From Salinimicrobium terrae DSM 17865 (lineage in GTDB: Bacteria > Bacteroidota > Bacteroidia > Flavobacteriales > Flavobacteriaceae), in the NCBI RefSeq assembly GCF_000424665.1, contig NZ_KE384221.1:292455-356454 (forward strand): a stretch of DNA of 64,000 nt, given 5' to 3'. The translations under genes were made by a program, and so were the position numbers. Below, in pieces: positions 43,590 to 53,474 of this stretch. The stretch's first letter is position 1; every line of letters starts with the position of its first letter. A model generated the notes under the pieces. It saw only the letters and a list, made by a program, of their open reading frames with translations, was not told the origin of the DNA and ran no database searches.

Positions 43590-44768
43590 TTATCTGCCTA
43601 AAGATTCTAAATAAATATTGTTTAACTTTTTAATGTGTACCTCCGGTGAAAATTTCTGAATTGCTAGCATTTTGGCTTGATGACTTATTTTAAGGTATAA
43701 CTTTTCATCTTTAATTAGTAGTTCCACTTTCTTCGCCATAGCCATTAAATCCTTGGGAGGAACTAAAAAACCTGTTCTTTCGTGTTTTAACCATGTACTA
43801 ACACCACCCACGTCAAAACCTACAACCGGTTTACCGTGCATCATTGCTTCTATACCCGAAAGACCGAAAGCTTCAGGGTAGATGGACGTAAATAAAAGAA
43901 GAAATGATTTACTTAAATAACTGTCTACTTTCTTAGGAGATAACCAACCGTGGAATATAAAATTTTTTCTGTAGTTGGCAGGAATCATTTCCCTGAAGAG
44001 TTTTCCATCATGCCCCTCCCCGACAATATCAAAACTTATATTTGGATATGTCTCTAGAAGGATAAGTCCTACTTGAATAAAATAATGAACCCCTTTTGTG
44101 CGAGAAAGTCTTCCAATAAACAAGATCCTAATTTCTCCTGGTCTTTCTAACTCAGCGCTTGGTCTTATCTCGGTAAAGGCAGGATTTAAATTCAAGACGC
44201 CTGCTGGCATTCCAACTTTCAAAGATTCCGCCTTCATATATTGTGACATTACAATAATCGCTTTGTATTTCTTCGAACTAAAATCGATTTCAGCAGAAGT
44301 ATTTTTCCAATCATTATAGATCCTTTTTGGATGCCTGTTCATACAACCTTGTGTATAGGCATGTTTAATACAATGGCTTCCAAATGGAACTTTACAAACT
44401 TCTTCTGATTTTCTCCAGAATTTACCTTTACCAGGACAAAACATTCTAGGTTCATGCATTGTTCGAACTACGGGAACCATTTTAAAACAAGCTCTTAACA
44501 GTTCTGGATCGGAAATACTATGAACATGAATAAGATCAATATCATTATTCAAAATAAAAGTTTTTAAATAATCTGTGGCTTGGTCTAAGGATAAACTTGT
44601 AATTTCCTCAGCAGTTTCTTTTATCCGGATGGTATATTTACCAGTTTTATATACACCAATCCAGAAACTTTCAATGCCGATCTTTGACAAATAATGGATA
44701 GTGTTCTTTATGTACACTTCTGTACCCCCACTAATTTCAATTTTATCATTTAAATGAAGAATTTTCAT
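43590..44768 (-). CDS. GT4 glycosyltransferase
   Basis: A 392-residue GT-B enzyme. The N-terminus ILHLNDKIEISGGTEVYIKNTIHYLS has the GGT loop, followed by a cysteine-rich stretch (MFCPGKGKFWRKSEEVCKVPFGSHCIKHAYTQGC) seen in some GT4 enzymes. FIGRLSRTKGVHYFIQ and the E-x7-E motif in YPEAFGLSGIEAMMHGKPV complete the signature. The gene is AT-rich compared with housekeeping genes in this window. It overlaps the pyruvyltransferase gene by 4 bp. Confidence 0.87.
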   Translation of the reverse strand: MKILHLNDKIEISGGTEVYIKNTIHYLSKIGIESFWIGVYKTGKYTIRIKETAEEITSLSLDQATDYLKTFILNNDIDLIHVHSISDPELLRACFKMVPVVRTMHEPRMFCPGKGKFWRKSEEVCKVPFGSHCIKHAYTQGCMNRHPKRIYNDWKNTSAEIDFSSKKYKAIIVMSQYMKAESLKVGMPAGVLNLNPAFTEIRPSAELERPGEIRILFIGRLSRTKGVHYFIQVGLILLETYPNISFDIVGEGHDGKLFREMIPANYRKNFIFHGWLSPKKVDSYLSKSFLLLFTSIYPEAFGLSGIEAMMHGKPVVGFDVGGVSTWLKHERTGFLVPPKDLMAMAKKVELLIKDEKLYLKISHQAKMLAIQKFSPEVHIKKLNNIYLESLGR

Positions 44769-45838
44769 TTAACTTGCTCCTTAATAGCTTTTTGAAGCTT
44801 CTCCTTGTAAAAGTTAACTTTCTTAGAAATTTTTTGGCGCTCCTCAATATTTTTATCTTTATCTAAAAGATTATCCACTTTTTCTAAAATTGAAAATTCT
44901 TTTAAAGTTATCTCTTTTTCTACTGAAACATAGGAATGCATCAAGTCCAATGAGTCCATGAAATCTTCACATTTATCTCTATAGCCAATAAGAATTGTGG
45001 GAATGTTATAACAGAGGGATAGGACACCTGAATGAAGTCTTACACTTATACATAAAGCTGCTCCTTTAACTGCTTGTTCAAAGGAATTATAAGTTTCAGT
45101 TACCGCCATTGGTTCTGAAAGCCCCAGCTCATTAAAATATCTTTTGGTATAGGGTAAGTCATTAGGATTTATAATTAAAGGCTTTATATCCCAACCTTCT
45201 TTTAGGTAAGACTTCAGATGAGGAATCATCTTTTCCCAAAAGTGATTGTATTCCTGAATATCCATTAAATTGAGAATAATTAATTTTTCATACTCTTTTT
45301 TAATATCACTATCTCCTAATAGAAGTGCAAGATCCCCCACAACTTCCGAATCCACATCTATCTCCTTTAATCTTCTACGGGACATATTACCTCTTACTCC
45401 AACAAATTGAAATTGTTGTAATACCTCTCTCCAAAATGAAAATCTGGTTTCATATGGCTGTTCAATCCCACAAGAACCGACTCCTGTGCCAAGAGAAATT
45501 AAAGGAACGTCAAAACTTAAAGACCTTTTTACTTTGTCAAACCACATTTCGTTTATTAGTGTGCCACCTCCAAGAATGAATTTTTCAAAAAATGATTTAC
45601 CTGAAAGCCCAACAATGGAAAGAGCTTTTTCCACTCCTATAGATTGTAAAGTAATAACATTGTATTCCGGAATATTTTCTTTAAAAGCGTTGAACATTGC
45701 ATCGTCTCCCAAATTTCTAACGCCGTGTCCGCCAATGTATCCGATATTTGACTTGGTAGACCTTTTTAAAGGAAGTCTTTTTCTTATTTCTAAAGCAAGA
45801 ATTTTTCCTGCTGTTATTTTGTTCTTAATTAATTTCAC
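44765..45838 (-). CDS. Polysaccharide pyruvyl transferase family protein
   Basis: A 357-residue enzyme of the PS_pyruv_trans family (CsaB/WcaK/AmsJ-like), which adds a pyruvate ketal from phosphoenolpyruvate to a sugar. IGYIGGHGVRNLGDDAMFNAF near residue 33, ILGGGTLINEMWFDK, LGTGVGSCG, VRGNMSRRRLKEI and ISVRLHSGVLSLCYNIPTILIGY are the ordered family motifs. It would add negative charge to the polysaccharide. It overlaps neighbouring GT4 genes by 4 and 14 bp. Confidence 0.88.
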   Translation of the reverse strand: MKLIKNKITAGKILALEIRKRLPLKRSTKSNIGYIGGHGVRNLGDDAMFNAFKENIPEYNVITLQSIGVEKALSIVGLSGKSFFEKFILGGGTLINEMWFDKVKRSLSFDVPLISLGTGVGSCGIEQPYETRFSFWREVLQQFQFVGVRGNMSRRRLKEIDVDSEVVGDLALLLGDSDIKKEYEKLIILNLMDIQEYNHFWEKMIPHLKSYLKEGWDIKPLIINPNDLPYTKRYFNELGLSEPMAVTETYNSFEQAVKGAALCISVRLHSGVLSLCYNIPTILIGYRDKCEDFMDSLDLMHSYVSVEKEITLKEFSILEKVDNLLDKDKNIEERQKISKKVNFYKEKLQKAIKEQVK

Positions 45839-47024
45839 TCTCTACTTTTCGTTTATAATTATTATGCACTAAGGGATTAGATTCACCGCTAAGAACATTT
45901 TTAATTATATTTGCTTTGGTACTGAAAATAGTTTCCCAAGTGAAATTATTATTTATTTTTAGATGTAAATTTTCTCCCAGTTTATTGTTTTCTATATAAC
46001 TTCTATTAATAGAGTTAAGCTTAGTCACTAGATCTTGTGCCGAATTATTTTTAAATGTAATTAGTTCATCCTCACTGAACCAATACACTATATTCTTCAA
46101 GTTTGGGGCAATTACGATACATTTTGCTGCGCCATAGTCAAACAGTTTCATATGAGAAGAATAATCTGGTCCTCCAGGAATTAGACCGACGTGCATTTTT
46201 TCTAGTAAATTTTTAAGCTCATCTCGTTTTAAAAAGCCGTGATTTTTAGTAGGCAAAATATCTTTCAGCTCGAGGTGGACTGTTTCTAGTTTCGATCCGA
46301 TTAAATGAAGGTGGAAATTTGATTTATGCTTAATTTGATGTAATGCCTTAATAAGTAGTGGGAAGTTGTGATGTTTCATAAGACTACCAACGAAACAAAT
46401 ATTTATATGTCTATTTATTTCTTTTTGATGGGTTTTAAAGTGGTCTATAAAATCTTTCTCAATACCGTTTTCAATGTTAGACCAATTTGTTTTTTTAGAG
46501 TTAACTAAATTTCCTCTTAAACCTATAAAAAAAACATAATCTGATTTTTCATAAGCATTTTTCTCGAGAAATTCTGCAATTGGATTGAACCAAGATTTGT
46601 ACATAGATTGCCGTGCATAATAATGAATCCCATTACTCTCATAAAAATGGGGAATGTTTAAAACCTTGGAAATTAGTAATCCATTGTAGTTTAAATAGGA
46701 GTTACGTTCATATATAAAATCAGGATGTTGTGCTTTGAAATTTTTATATAATGAAAAAAGCTTAAAATGGTTTTTTGTTAAAATAACTACATCCTTTACT
46801 ACTCCCCAGAATCCAATTTTTTTTAAAAAATGTTTCACCCAGTTATCTAATTTTGCATCAGTTGAAGCAGTTTTTTCCAAAGATTGTTCTGCTTTTGGTG
46901 CTATTAACCGGATATCGAAATAATTTGAAAGCATCCGCATTCCTATTTCAATATGCCTATGAGCACCACTTCCTATCTCTAAACAAGCAGGTTCGGTTAC
47001 TAGGTATATTCCTTTTTTTTTCAA
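45825..47024 (-). CDS. GT4-like glycosyltransferase
   Basis: A 399-residue GT-B enzyme with low sequence conservation. HRHIEIGMRMLSNYFDIRLIAP, FIYERNSYLNYNGLLISKVLNIPHFYESNG and CFVGSLMKHHNFPLLIKAL are the recognisable GT4 segments. The E-x7-E motif is degenerate (PDYSSHMKLFDYGAAKCIV). The gene is very AT-rich. A 270-bp gap separates it from the upstream GT4 gene, and it overlaps the pyruvyltransferase gene by 14 bp. Confidence 0.78.
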   Translation of the reverse strand: MKKKGIYLVTEPACLEIGSGAHRHIEIGMRMLSNYFDIRLIAPKAEQSLEKTASTDAKLDNWVKHFLKKIGFWGVVKDVVILTKNHFKLFSLYKNFKAQHPDFIYERNSYLNYNGLLISKVLNIPHFYESNGIHYYARQSMYKSWFNPIAEFLEKNAYEKSDYVFFIGLRGNLVNSKKTNWSNIENGIEKDFIDHFKTHQKEINRHINICFVGSLMKHHNFPLLIKALHQIKHKSNFHLHLIGSKLETVHLELKDILPTKNHGFLKRDELKNLLEKMHVGLIPGGPDYSSHMKLFDYGAAKCIVIAPNLKNIVYWFSEDELITFKNNSAQDLVTKLNSINRSYIENNKLGENLHLKINNNFTWETIFSTKANIIKNVLSGESNPLVHNNYKRKVESEIN

Positions 47025-47295
47025 TTCTCTTTTATTTATTATAATACCAGATTGACAAGAATCGACAACTTTTATTTCTCAAACATTATGAAGCTGCCGG
47101 TAATATTTCCTGTAATATCAATATTGGACGTCTTCTTTGTTGAGCAAAATGTTAGTTTTATAAGAAGTGGAAATGGTTAGCCTTTTTTAGAACCGAAAAA
47201 TATATATGTTTTTCATTCAAAATGCAGTTCTTGCTTATATTTTATTAATGTTTTAGCACAGTATCTGGATTATATAGATTTTTTAGTTTAGGATT

Positions 47296-48495
47296 TCAAC
47301 CAAAAAGATTAAATTGTTTTCTTAACCTTAAAGCTATTCTAGCTTGTAAATATTCGATCCAATGGTATATTAGCTGTGGTTTATTCTGGACGGAACTTTC
47401 TTGTTTTCCACAGACTAAAGTTTTAAAGGAGGCGTAAGCTCCGTCAACACTATATCGTTTTGCAAAACTTGCAGATTTATTTTGAATTCTATTGTAAGCC
47501 TGGTAATTTAAAATAAGTAAATCGTGCAAAATATCTCCCATATTCCTTTCTTTAAGGGACCCATTTTCTTCCCCTACATTTCCAAAAGGTAATTCGTGAA
47601 GTAAACCGTAAGAAACAGGAGCAGAAGCATAAGCAATGGAAACAATTGTAGGTATACCGGAAGAAGCTGCTTCTACTGCGGCAGTTCCCATCCCGATAAA
47701 TGCATAAGCATCAAGCAAAACAGTTTCCATCTCATCGTAGGAAATCGGACCTTTTAAAGAGATAAAATCCTCACATTTATAGTCAATAATTCGCTGCTTT
47801 AAATCACAATCAGAACTCCCATTACCATAAATATCCCAGGTTAAGGAAGGGAATTTTTCACGCAACTTCTTTATTTCCTTTATCATGGTAAAATTGTAAG
47901 TTTTCATATGCTTATCAATTCTTCCAATTGAAACTATTCTTTTCCTTGGGATTTTTTCCATTATACGCCGGCGGGGTTCCACAGGGAGAGGAATAATTTG
48001 CGTCTCATTCAGATCAGATTGAAAAACTTTGGAAAAACTTGTTCTACATTCTTCATTCATGAATATGAGAGATTCGGGAGGTTTTTTCCTTAATAGTAAT
48101 AACTTTACTTTGTAACCTGAATCACTTTGCAATGCAAGTGGATTAACCACGTAAAAAAAATTTTTCCCTTTAAGGTTGTAATAAAGCTTTAATATTTCAG
48201 AAAAATAATATGCATCAAGGGATAACGTAAATATTGCATCATAGGGTTTTTCAAACTCCGGAAGATGTTTCTTCAAACCAAATGGAAATTTCCAAAGATG
48301 ACGAGCGCTATTATCAAAGAAAAAAAACGAACAACCCTCGGGGAAACAATTAAGTACAGCAGCAGATGCTTTATTTGTTTTAAATAATACAGTTACAGAT
48401 GCTCCATCAGTTAATAATTTTTTTGCCATTCTGGCTATAAGCGTTTTCGTACCACCTAATACCTCCGCATCATCCTGAAAAAAAAGAATATTCAT
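47296..48495 (-). CDS. GT4-like glycosyltransferase
   Basis: A 399-residue GT-B enzyme. The N-terminus ILFFQDDAEVLGGTKTLIARMA has the GG loop, IVSIGRIDKHMKTYNFTMIKEI opens the donor domain and GMGTAAVEAASSGIPTIVS is a degenerate version of the E-x7-E region. It follows wzx after 13 bp. The 270 bp downstream (47025-47295) are AT-rich and hold no recognisable gene. Confidence 0.8.
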   Translation of the reverse strand: MNILFFQDDAEVLGGTKTLIARMAKKLLTDGASVTVLFKTNKASAAVLNCFPEGCSFFFFDNSARHLWKFPFGLKKHLPEFEKPYDAIFTLSLDAYYFSEILKLYYNLKGKNFFYVVNPLALQSDSGYKVKLLLLRKKPPESLIFMNEECRTSFSKVFQSDLNETQIIPLPVEPRRRIMEKIPRKRIVSIGRIDKHMKTYNFTMIKEIKKLREKFPSLTWDIYGNGSSDCDLKQRIIDYKCEDFISLKGPISYDEMETVLLDAYAFIGMGTAAVEAASSGIPTIVSIAYASAPVSYGLLHELPFGNVGEENGSLKERNMGDILHDLLILNYQAYNRIQNKSASFAKRYSVDGAYASFKTLVCGKQESSVQNKPQLIYHWIEYLQARIALRLRKQFNLFG

Positions 48496-48508
48496 TAACG
48501 TTCTTTAG

Positions 48509-50014
48509 TTAGGTTAAAATATATTTCATTCCAGGAACTTTAAAAGCCACTCGCCATAACTTATTATCTGCACCTAAGCGTTGGTACAGCCCTCGTAGAC
48601 AACATACACTTGTAACTATCGTAAGAACTAAGCCTACTAGAATCCCTGGAATTTGTGGTAATAAGATCCCTGAAAGAAAAGTTAAAGCAACAATTGGCAG
48701 CAATACAAATAATAACTTCCGTACTCCACGACTCCAAGAAAAACCTATTAATTTATATGTTACCACAAGCATCAAAAGTGAATAAAATAAATAAAGGAAA
48801 AAGAAGGCCATACCCGTACCATTAATTCCAAAAAATAGTAACCCAAACCAAATCATTGCGAGGTGCAGGCTATTTGCGAATGTTTCAGTAAATGCAAATA
48901 GCTTACCTGCCCCTTTAGCCAAAATTACAAATCCAAGTGGCCAGGAAATAACACGACCAAGACAACCTAAAGCAAACCAGCGCAGGAGATCAATAGCCTG
49001 CGAAAACTCAGGGGTATAAAATATGTAAATTACCAGAGGAGCGAACGCCACCGTGCCTAATATTCCTGGCACAGAAAGCAATAAACCAATTTCTGTCTGT
49101 TGATTAACCAAATCACGCATTTTTGTATGATCATCCTTTACAGCAGTTAGGCTAGGAAAATAATCAGCTCCCATTGCTCTTAAAACAAAATTTACCACCA
49201 TACCAGAAAGACTAAAAGCAGCTGAAAAAATACCAACTGCCACTAGATCTATTTCATATGAAATAAGTGCTTTAGCAGCAAATGCTACTCCCATTGTCAA
49301 AGCTCCACTCCACATAAAAGCCAATCCTAATTTTATCATGCCACCAGCCTCAAGGAATGACTCTCTCCAGCTCATTTTAACCTTAGGCACTTCAACTTTA
49401 CGGGCAAACCACCAGGAAGCAAGCAGTTCAATGAAACCCATGATGACTATAGCTGGCACAATTCCTTTTTGGCCGAGCCACCAATACAAACAAACACTAA
49501 TAATGGAGCCAGAAGCAATACCAATTACATTTAATTTGGCCAGATCTGCAATACGCCGCATACCTTGAATTAAGGCCATTTGCCCTCCTTTCACATTAGC
49601 GAATAATATTGTCAGACCAACCCATGCAACTTCTACTGAATACTTGGGACTACTGAACGCCAATTGGCTTATTTGGTGAGAGAAAAGGAGAACACCCAAT
49701 GAACCTAAGCCACCCGTCAACCAGCACATTCTTTGTAAGGTCAAGACGGTTCGTCCCACATGTTCTTGATGACCACCACTTACTGCCTTCGCAACATCAC
49801 GCACTGCACTTGATTGTAATCCCATCCCTGCAATTGTTCCTATAAACGCCACCGCTGAACGATAGGTGCCAACCAGTCCTACTCCAACGGGACCAATAAG
49901 TACGGCCACAAATTTAACGCGGATAATACCAATCAACATATTAATGGCCTCTGCTCCACCAACTATGGAGGAGGATTTGAAGATGCGAGAGAATGATTTA
50001 TTTTCTTCAGCCAT
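48509..50014 (-). CDS. wzx: Wzx O-antigen/capsule repeat-unit flippase
   Basis: A 501-residue protein with about 12-14 membrane helices of the MATE/PST superfamily that flips undecaprenyl-linked repeat units. SRIFKSSSIVGGAEAINMLIGIIRVKFVAVLIGPVGVGLVGTYRS at the N-terminus is typical of the O-antigen translocase (RfbX/WzxE-like) group, and KDDHTKMRDLVNQQTEIGLLLS marks the middle loop. The gene is visibly richer in GC than the glycosyltransferase genes around it, which, with its proteobacterial look, suggests separate acquisition. Confidence 0.9.
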   Translation of the reverse strand: MAEENKSFSRIFKSSSIVGGAEAINMLIGIIRVKFVAVLIGPVGVGLVGTYRSAVAFIGTIAGMGLQSSAVRDVAKAVSGGHQEHVGRTVLTLQRMCWLTGGLGSLGVLLFSHQISQLAFSSPKYSVEVAWVGLTILFANVKGGQMALIQGMRRIADLAKLNVIGIASGSIISVCLYWWLGQKGIVPAIVIMGFIELLASWWFARKVEVPKVKMSWRESFLEAGGMIKLGLAFMWSGALTMGVAFAAKALISYEIDLVAVGIFSAAFSLSGMVVNFVLRAMGADYFPSLTAVKDDHTKMRDLVNQQTEIGLLLSVPGILGTVAFAPLVIYIFYTPEFSQAIDLLRWFALGCLGRVISWPLGFVILAKGAGKLFAFTETFANSLHLAMIWFGLLFFGINGTGMAFFFLYLFYSLLMLVVTYKLIGFSWSRGVRKLLFVLLPIVALTFLSGILLPQIPGILVGLVLTIVTSVCCLRGLYQRLGADNKLWRVAFKVPGMKYILT

Positions 50015-50075
50015 TAAACCTTAGGAATTGTTTTTACAGGGATAGGAATAAGGATGTACTTTAACGACAAAATCT

Positions 50076-51179
50076 TTAAGCATTGAAATTATTTATTTCT
50101 CTAACCACATTCACCATCTCATCTTCTTCCATAACTGCACTTATTGGCAAACTCAATACCTCCGCATGTATTTGTTCTGTAATAGGAAAATTGAAACTAT
50201 TGTATTCTCTATAGGCTTTTTGCCTGTGAGGAGGAATTGGATAATGTATTAGAGTTTGAATTCCTTTTTCAACTAAATGCTTTTGCAATTCCACTCTTTT
50301 TTTAGTCCGTATTACAAATAAATGCCATACATGACCTTCTTCACTCAATACTTGAGGTAAAGCAATTTCTGGATTATTAATGTTTGCCAAATAATAATTA
50401 GCTACCAACCTTCTGGCATTAATATCATTTTGAATATATTTCAATTTTACATTTAAAAAAGCAGCTTGTATTTCATCTAACCTGGAATTTAAACCTTGGT
50501 AAATATTCTCATATTTCTTATGAGACCCATAGTTACGCAATGCCTCAATGGTTTTTGTCAGTTCCTTGTCATTGGTTGTGACCGCACCTGCATCACCTAA
50601 AGCGCCAAGATTTTTACCTGGGTAAAAACTATGACCTGCCGCATCTCCAAGATTTCCTGAAGCTTTACCATTCCACAAGGCTCCGTGAGATTGTGCCCCG
50701 TCTTCTACCAATTTTAAGTTATGCTTTGCACATACATCTATCATTTGTTGATCAACAGAATTTTGACCATATAAATGAACAGTTAATACCGCCTTTGTTT
50801 TAGAAGTAACAGCAGCTTCTATTTTATTGGAATCTAAATTATAAGTCTGACTATTTGGTTCAACAAAAACAGGAATGAGATCATTGTCAGAAATTGCCAA
50901 GACAGATGCTATATAGGTATTTGCCGGAACAACTACTTCATCGCCTTTTTTCATCAAACCCAATTCAATGTAAGCCTTGAAGATTAATCGAAGTGCATCC
51001 AAACCATTTGCAACCCCTAATGCATATTTGGTACCGCAAAATGATGCATAGTTTTCTTCAAAAGTTTCCAATTCTTTCCCCATTAAATACCAACCAGAAT
51101 CAATTACTCTGTTTGCCGCTTCTTTTAATTCCTGCTCATACTGAGAATTAATTTTTTGTAGGTCTAAAAATTTAATCAT
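50076..51179 (-). CDS. fdtB: dTDP-3-amino-3,6-dideoxyhexose aminotransferase (FdtB/QdtB-like)
   Basis: A 367-residue PLP enzyme of the DegT/DnrJ/EryC1/StrS family. The Schiff-base lysine is Lys189 in [27 protein letters not shown] is upstream and [11 protein letters not shown] near the C-terminus. Beside FdtA-type ketoisomerases and rmlA it should aminate C3 of a dTDP-3-keto-6-deoxyhexose, giving dTDP-Fuc3N or dTDP-Qui3N. It overlaps the acyltransferase gene by 4 bp. Confidence 0.87.
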   Translation of the reverse strand: MIKFLDLQKINSQYEQELKEAANRVIDSGWYLMGKELETFEENYASFCGTKYALGVANGLDALRLIFKAYIELGLMKKGDEVVVPANTYIASVLAISDNDLIPVFVEPNSQTYNLDSNKIEAAVTSKTKAVLTVHLYGQNSVDQQMIDVCAKHNLKLVEDGAQSHGALWNGKASGNLGDAAGHSFYPGKNLGALGDAGAVTTNDKELTKTIEALRNYGSHKKYENIYQGLNSRLDEIQAAFLNVKLKYIQNDINARRLVANYYLANINNPEIALPQVLSEEGHVWHLFVIRTKKRVELQKHLVEKGIQTLIHYPIPPHRQKAYREYNSFNFPITEQIHAEVLSLPISAVMEEDEMVNVVREINNFNA

Positions 51180-51664
51180 TTATTTTCGGAGTCTGTTTTT
51201 GTACCGTCTCTTTCAATTTTACCTTTTTCCCTCGCAGGATTCCCATACCAAATAGTTTGCGGCGGAACATTTTTTGTGATTACACTCCCGGCACCAATTA
51301 AAGCATATTCTCCTATTTCAACTCCGGCCAATATTGTAGCATTTGCCCCAATAGATGCTCCTTTTCGAATAATTGTTTTAGTAAATTTTTCAGGATATTG
51401 TTTAGATCGTGGAAAAAGGTCATTGGTAAAAGTTACATTAGGCCCTATAAAAACATCATTTTCAATAGTAATTCCATCCCATATTTGTACTCCGGGTTTC
51501 ACTGTAACATTATCACCTATCACCACATCGTTTTCTATGAAGACATGACAATTTATATTACAATTGCTCCCAATAACTGCGTCTTTGAGGACTATGGAAT
51601 ACTGCCATACAAATGTATCTTTTCCGATATTTAGGGTTTGTACCTCTGCCGTGGGATGTATCAT
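51176..51664 (-). CDS. fdtC: dTDP-3-amino-sugar N-acyltransferase (FdtC-like, LbH)
   Basis: A 162-residue left-handed beta-helix protein with ordered hexapeptide repeats (IGKDTF, IGSNCN, IGDNVT, IGPNVT, IGANAT, IGAGSV) and a loop with [12 protein letters not shown]. It resembles the C3-amino acetyltransferases FdtC/QdtC and WbbJ-like proteins. Overlapping the aminotransferase (4 bp) and the first FdtA-like gene (4 bp), it most likely acetylates the 3-amino group of the dTDP-sugar. Confidence 0.85.
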   Translation of the reverse strand: MIHPTAEVQTLNIGKDTFVWQYSIVLKDAVIGSNCNINCHVFIENDVVIGDNVTVKPGVQIWDGITIENDVFIGPNVTFTNDLFPRSKQYPEKFTKTIIRKGASIGANATILAGVEIGEYALIGAGSVITKNVPPQTIWYGNPAREKGKIERDGTKTDSENK

Positions 51665-52077
51665 TTTAATTTTAATTGCTTGAAATCCATATAATCTCTG
51701 ATGTAATCTTCTTCATCGTATTTGTGTGATGCCAAAACCATACTTACTGAACCGGAAGAAAATTCAAATAGTTCTCGCCATATTCCCGGGACTATTAACA
51801 ATCCAAAATCCGGGCGATTGAGGGAAATAATTTTTTTGTTTTCTCCATCGTCTAGCAAGACGTTAAAACTACCACCTGCCGCAACTATTAATTGATATAG
51901 ATCATAATGAGCATGACCACCTCTACTTGCACCGGCTGGGATGTCATACAAATAATAGATACGTCGAACCTCAAAAGGAATGTTATTGTTTCCTTCAATA
52001 ACAGTGATATTCCCTGCCCGGTTATGAATTTTATTCAAAGGAATTATATGGCAGTCATAGACCGAATTTTCCTTCAC
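51661..52077 (-). CDS. fdtA: dTDP-4-keto-6-deoxyglucose 3,4-ketoisomerase (FdtA/QdtA-like)
   Basis: A 138-residue cupin of the WxcM/FdtA family that shifts the keto group of dTDP-4-keto-6-deoxyglucose from C4 to C3. The expected catalytic segment RGGHAH is intact with His55 and His57, preceded by [13 protein letters not shown] and followed by DEEDYIRDY. It overlaps its neighbours by 4 bp on both sides. The adjacent gene encodes a paralogue in which the second histidine is lost. Confidence 0.87.
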   Translation of the reverse strand: MKENSVYDCHIIPLNKIHNRAGNITVIEGNNNIPFEVRRIYYLYDIPAGASRGGHAHYDLYQLIVAAGGSFNVLLDDGENKKIISLNRPDFGLLIVPGIWRELFEFSSGSVSMVLASHKYDEEDYIRDYMDFKQLKLK

Positions 52078-52493
52078 TGTCTTTTTGTTTTTAAATATTC
52101 CGGGTAGTCCCGGATATAATCTTTTTCATCAAAAAGTGTCGAACTTAAAACCACAGCAAGGGAATTTGTAGAAAAGTTTTCCAACTGTCTCCAAAGTCCC
52201 TTTGGGATATATAAACCATAATATGATCTATTTAAATGAAACTCCTTTTTTTCATTCCCATCATCTACAATAACATTGAAACTACCTGATATGGCAACAA
52301 TAAACTCATCTTGCTCCTTAAAAGCATGACCTCCTCGCACCTGTCCGCCCGGAACATCGTATATCCAGTAAGTGCGCTCGATCTTAAAAGGAATATGTTG
52401 ATTTTCTTCCACGAACGAAAGATTACCACGATCATCTTCTATTTTTGGTAAATCAATGAGCGTAGTGTCATTAATCGTATTGGGTAAATACAT
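52074..52493 (-). CDS. FdtA/WxcM-like cupin paralogue with altered active site
   Basis: A 139-residue cupin clearly related to the gene downstream (shared RG-N, RxYxIYDVP/IP, RGGHA, SFNVxxDDG, DEKDYIRDY). Its active-site segment reads RGGHAF: His56 is kept and the second histidine is Phe58. It may be a ketoisomerase of different product specificity, a heteromeric partner or an inactive copy. Tandem FdtA-like genes occur in other 3-amino-sugar loci. It overlaps the next gene by 4 bp and follows rmlA after 7 bp. Confidence 0.85.
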   Translation of the reverse strand: MYLPNTINDTTLIDLPKIEDDRGNLSFVEENQHIPFKIERTYWIYDVPGGQVRGGHAFKEQDEFIVAISGSFNVIVDDGNEKKEFHLNRSYYGLYIPKGLWRQLENFSTNSLAVVLSSTLFDEKDYIRDYPEYLKTKRQ

Positions 52494-52500
52494 TTCCAGC

Positions 52501-53373
52501 CTATTTTTTTAAAAGTTTTTTCAGATAATCAAAATATTCACCCTTCTTGTTTTCTATATTTTTATTGATAGTATCGTCATCCAGCCAATTTTTTCTCCAG
52601 GCGATTTCTTCCAGACATGAGATTTTAAGCCCTTGCCTCTTTTCAATGGCATGTACAAATTGTGTAGCTTCACTCAATGCTTCATGTGTACCAGTATCCA
52701 GCCAGGCAAAACCACGACCCAGTAATTCAATGTTTAAATTACCTTCATCTAAATATGCCTGGTTAACGGAAGTGATTTCCAGCTCCCCACGTTGTGAAGG
52801 CTTTATTTCTTTGGCTTTCTGGATTACGTCATTAGGATAAAAATACAAACCTACTACCGCATAATTTGATTTTGGGTTATTAGGCTTTTCTTCAATAGAA
52901 ATAACTTCCTGTTGATCATTAAATTCAGCAACCCCATAAGCCGTAGGATCGCTCACATAATATCCAAAAACTGTTGCCTTTCGATTTTCCGATGAATTCT
53001 TTACCGCATGTTCTAGAATAGTAGTAAAACCCTGTCCGTAAAATAAATTATCTCCTAATACAAGGCATACATCATCTTCGCCTATAAATTCCTCTCCAAT
53101 TAAAAATGCCTGGGCCAGTCCATCGGGTGAGGGTTGTTCGGCATATGAAAGTTTTATCCCAAATCGACTTCCATCACCCAAAAGCTTTTCAAACAATGGC
53201 AAATCTCCCGGGGTAGAAATTATCAAGATATCACGAATGCCTGCTAACATTAAAGTAGATAATGGATAATAAATCATTGGCTTGTCGTGAACAGGCAGTA
53301 ACTGTTTAGAGACAACCTGCGTTAGTGGATGTAAACGGGTGCCGGAGCCGCCGGCGAGGATAATTCCTTTCAT
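52501..53373 (-). CDS. rmlA: Glucose-1-phosphate thymidylyltransferase
   Basis: A 290-residue nucleotidyltransferase making dTDP-glucose. [21 protein letters not shown] is the activating-site motif (start [11 protein letters not shown] at about 8-18); [11 protein letters not shown] and [12 protein letters not shown] follow, with the C-terminal [17 protein letters not shown] of the RmlA family. Length is normal. The next enzyme, dTDP-glucose 4,6-dehydratase (RmlB), is not encoded in this window although the FdtA-like enzymes need its product. Confidence 0.94.
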   Translation of the reverse strand: MKGIILAGGSGTRLHPLTQVVSKQLLPVHDKPMIYYPLSTLMLAGIRDILIISTPGDLPLFEKLLGDGSRFGIKLSYAEQPSPDGLAQAFLIGEEFIGEDDVCLVLGDNLFYGQGFTTILEHAVKNSSENRKATVFGYYVSDPTAYGVAEFNDQQEVISIEEKPNNPKSNYAVVGLYFYPNDVIQKAKEIKPSQRGELEITSVNQAYLDEGNLNIELLGRGFAWLDTGTHEALSEATQFVHAIEKRQGLKISCLEEIAWRKNWLDDDTINKNIENKKGEYFDYLKKLLKK

Positions 53374-53474
53374 ATAAGTACTGATTTCGCTGATTATTAA
53401 AAACGCGGATTACACTGATTTAAGCGGATTGCGCGGATTACTTACGTGTAATCTGCAAAAAACCGTGCAATCTT
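53374..53474. repeat. GCGGATT-word repeat between ugd and rmlA
   Basis: Degenerate words such as TGATTTCGCTGATT and AAGCGGATTGCGCGGATT recur at a 9-10 bp period. The same vocabulary fills the linkers at 54918-54990, 56401-56440, 57438-57484, 57866-57915 and 59040-59100. Confidence 0.65.
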
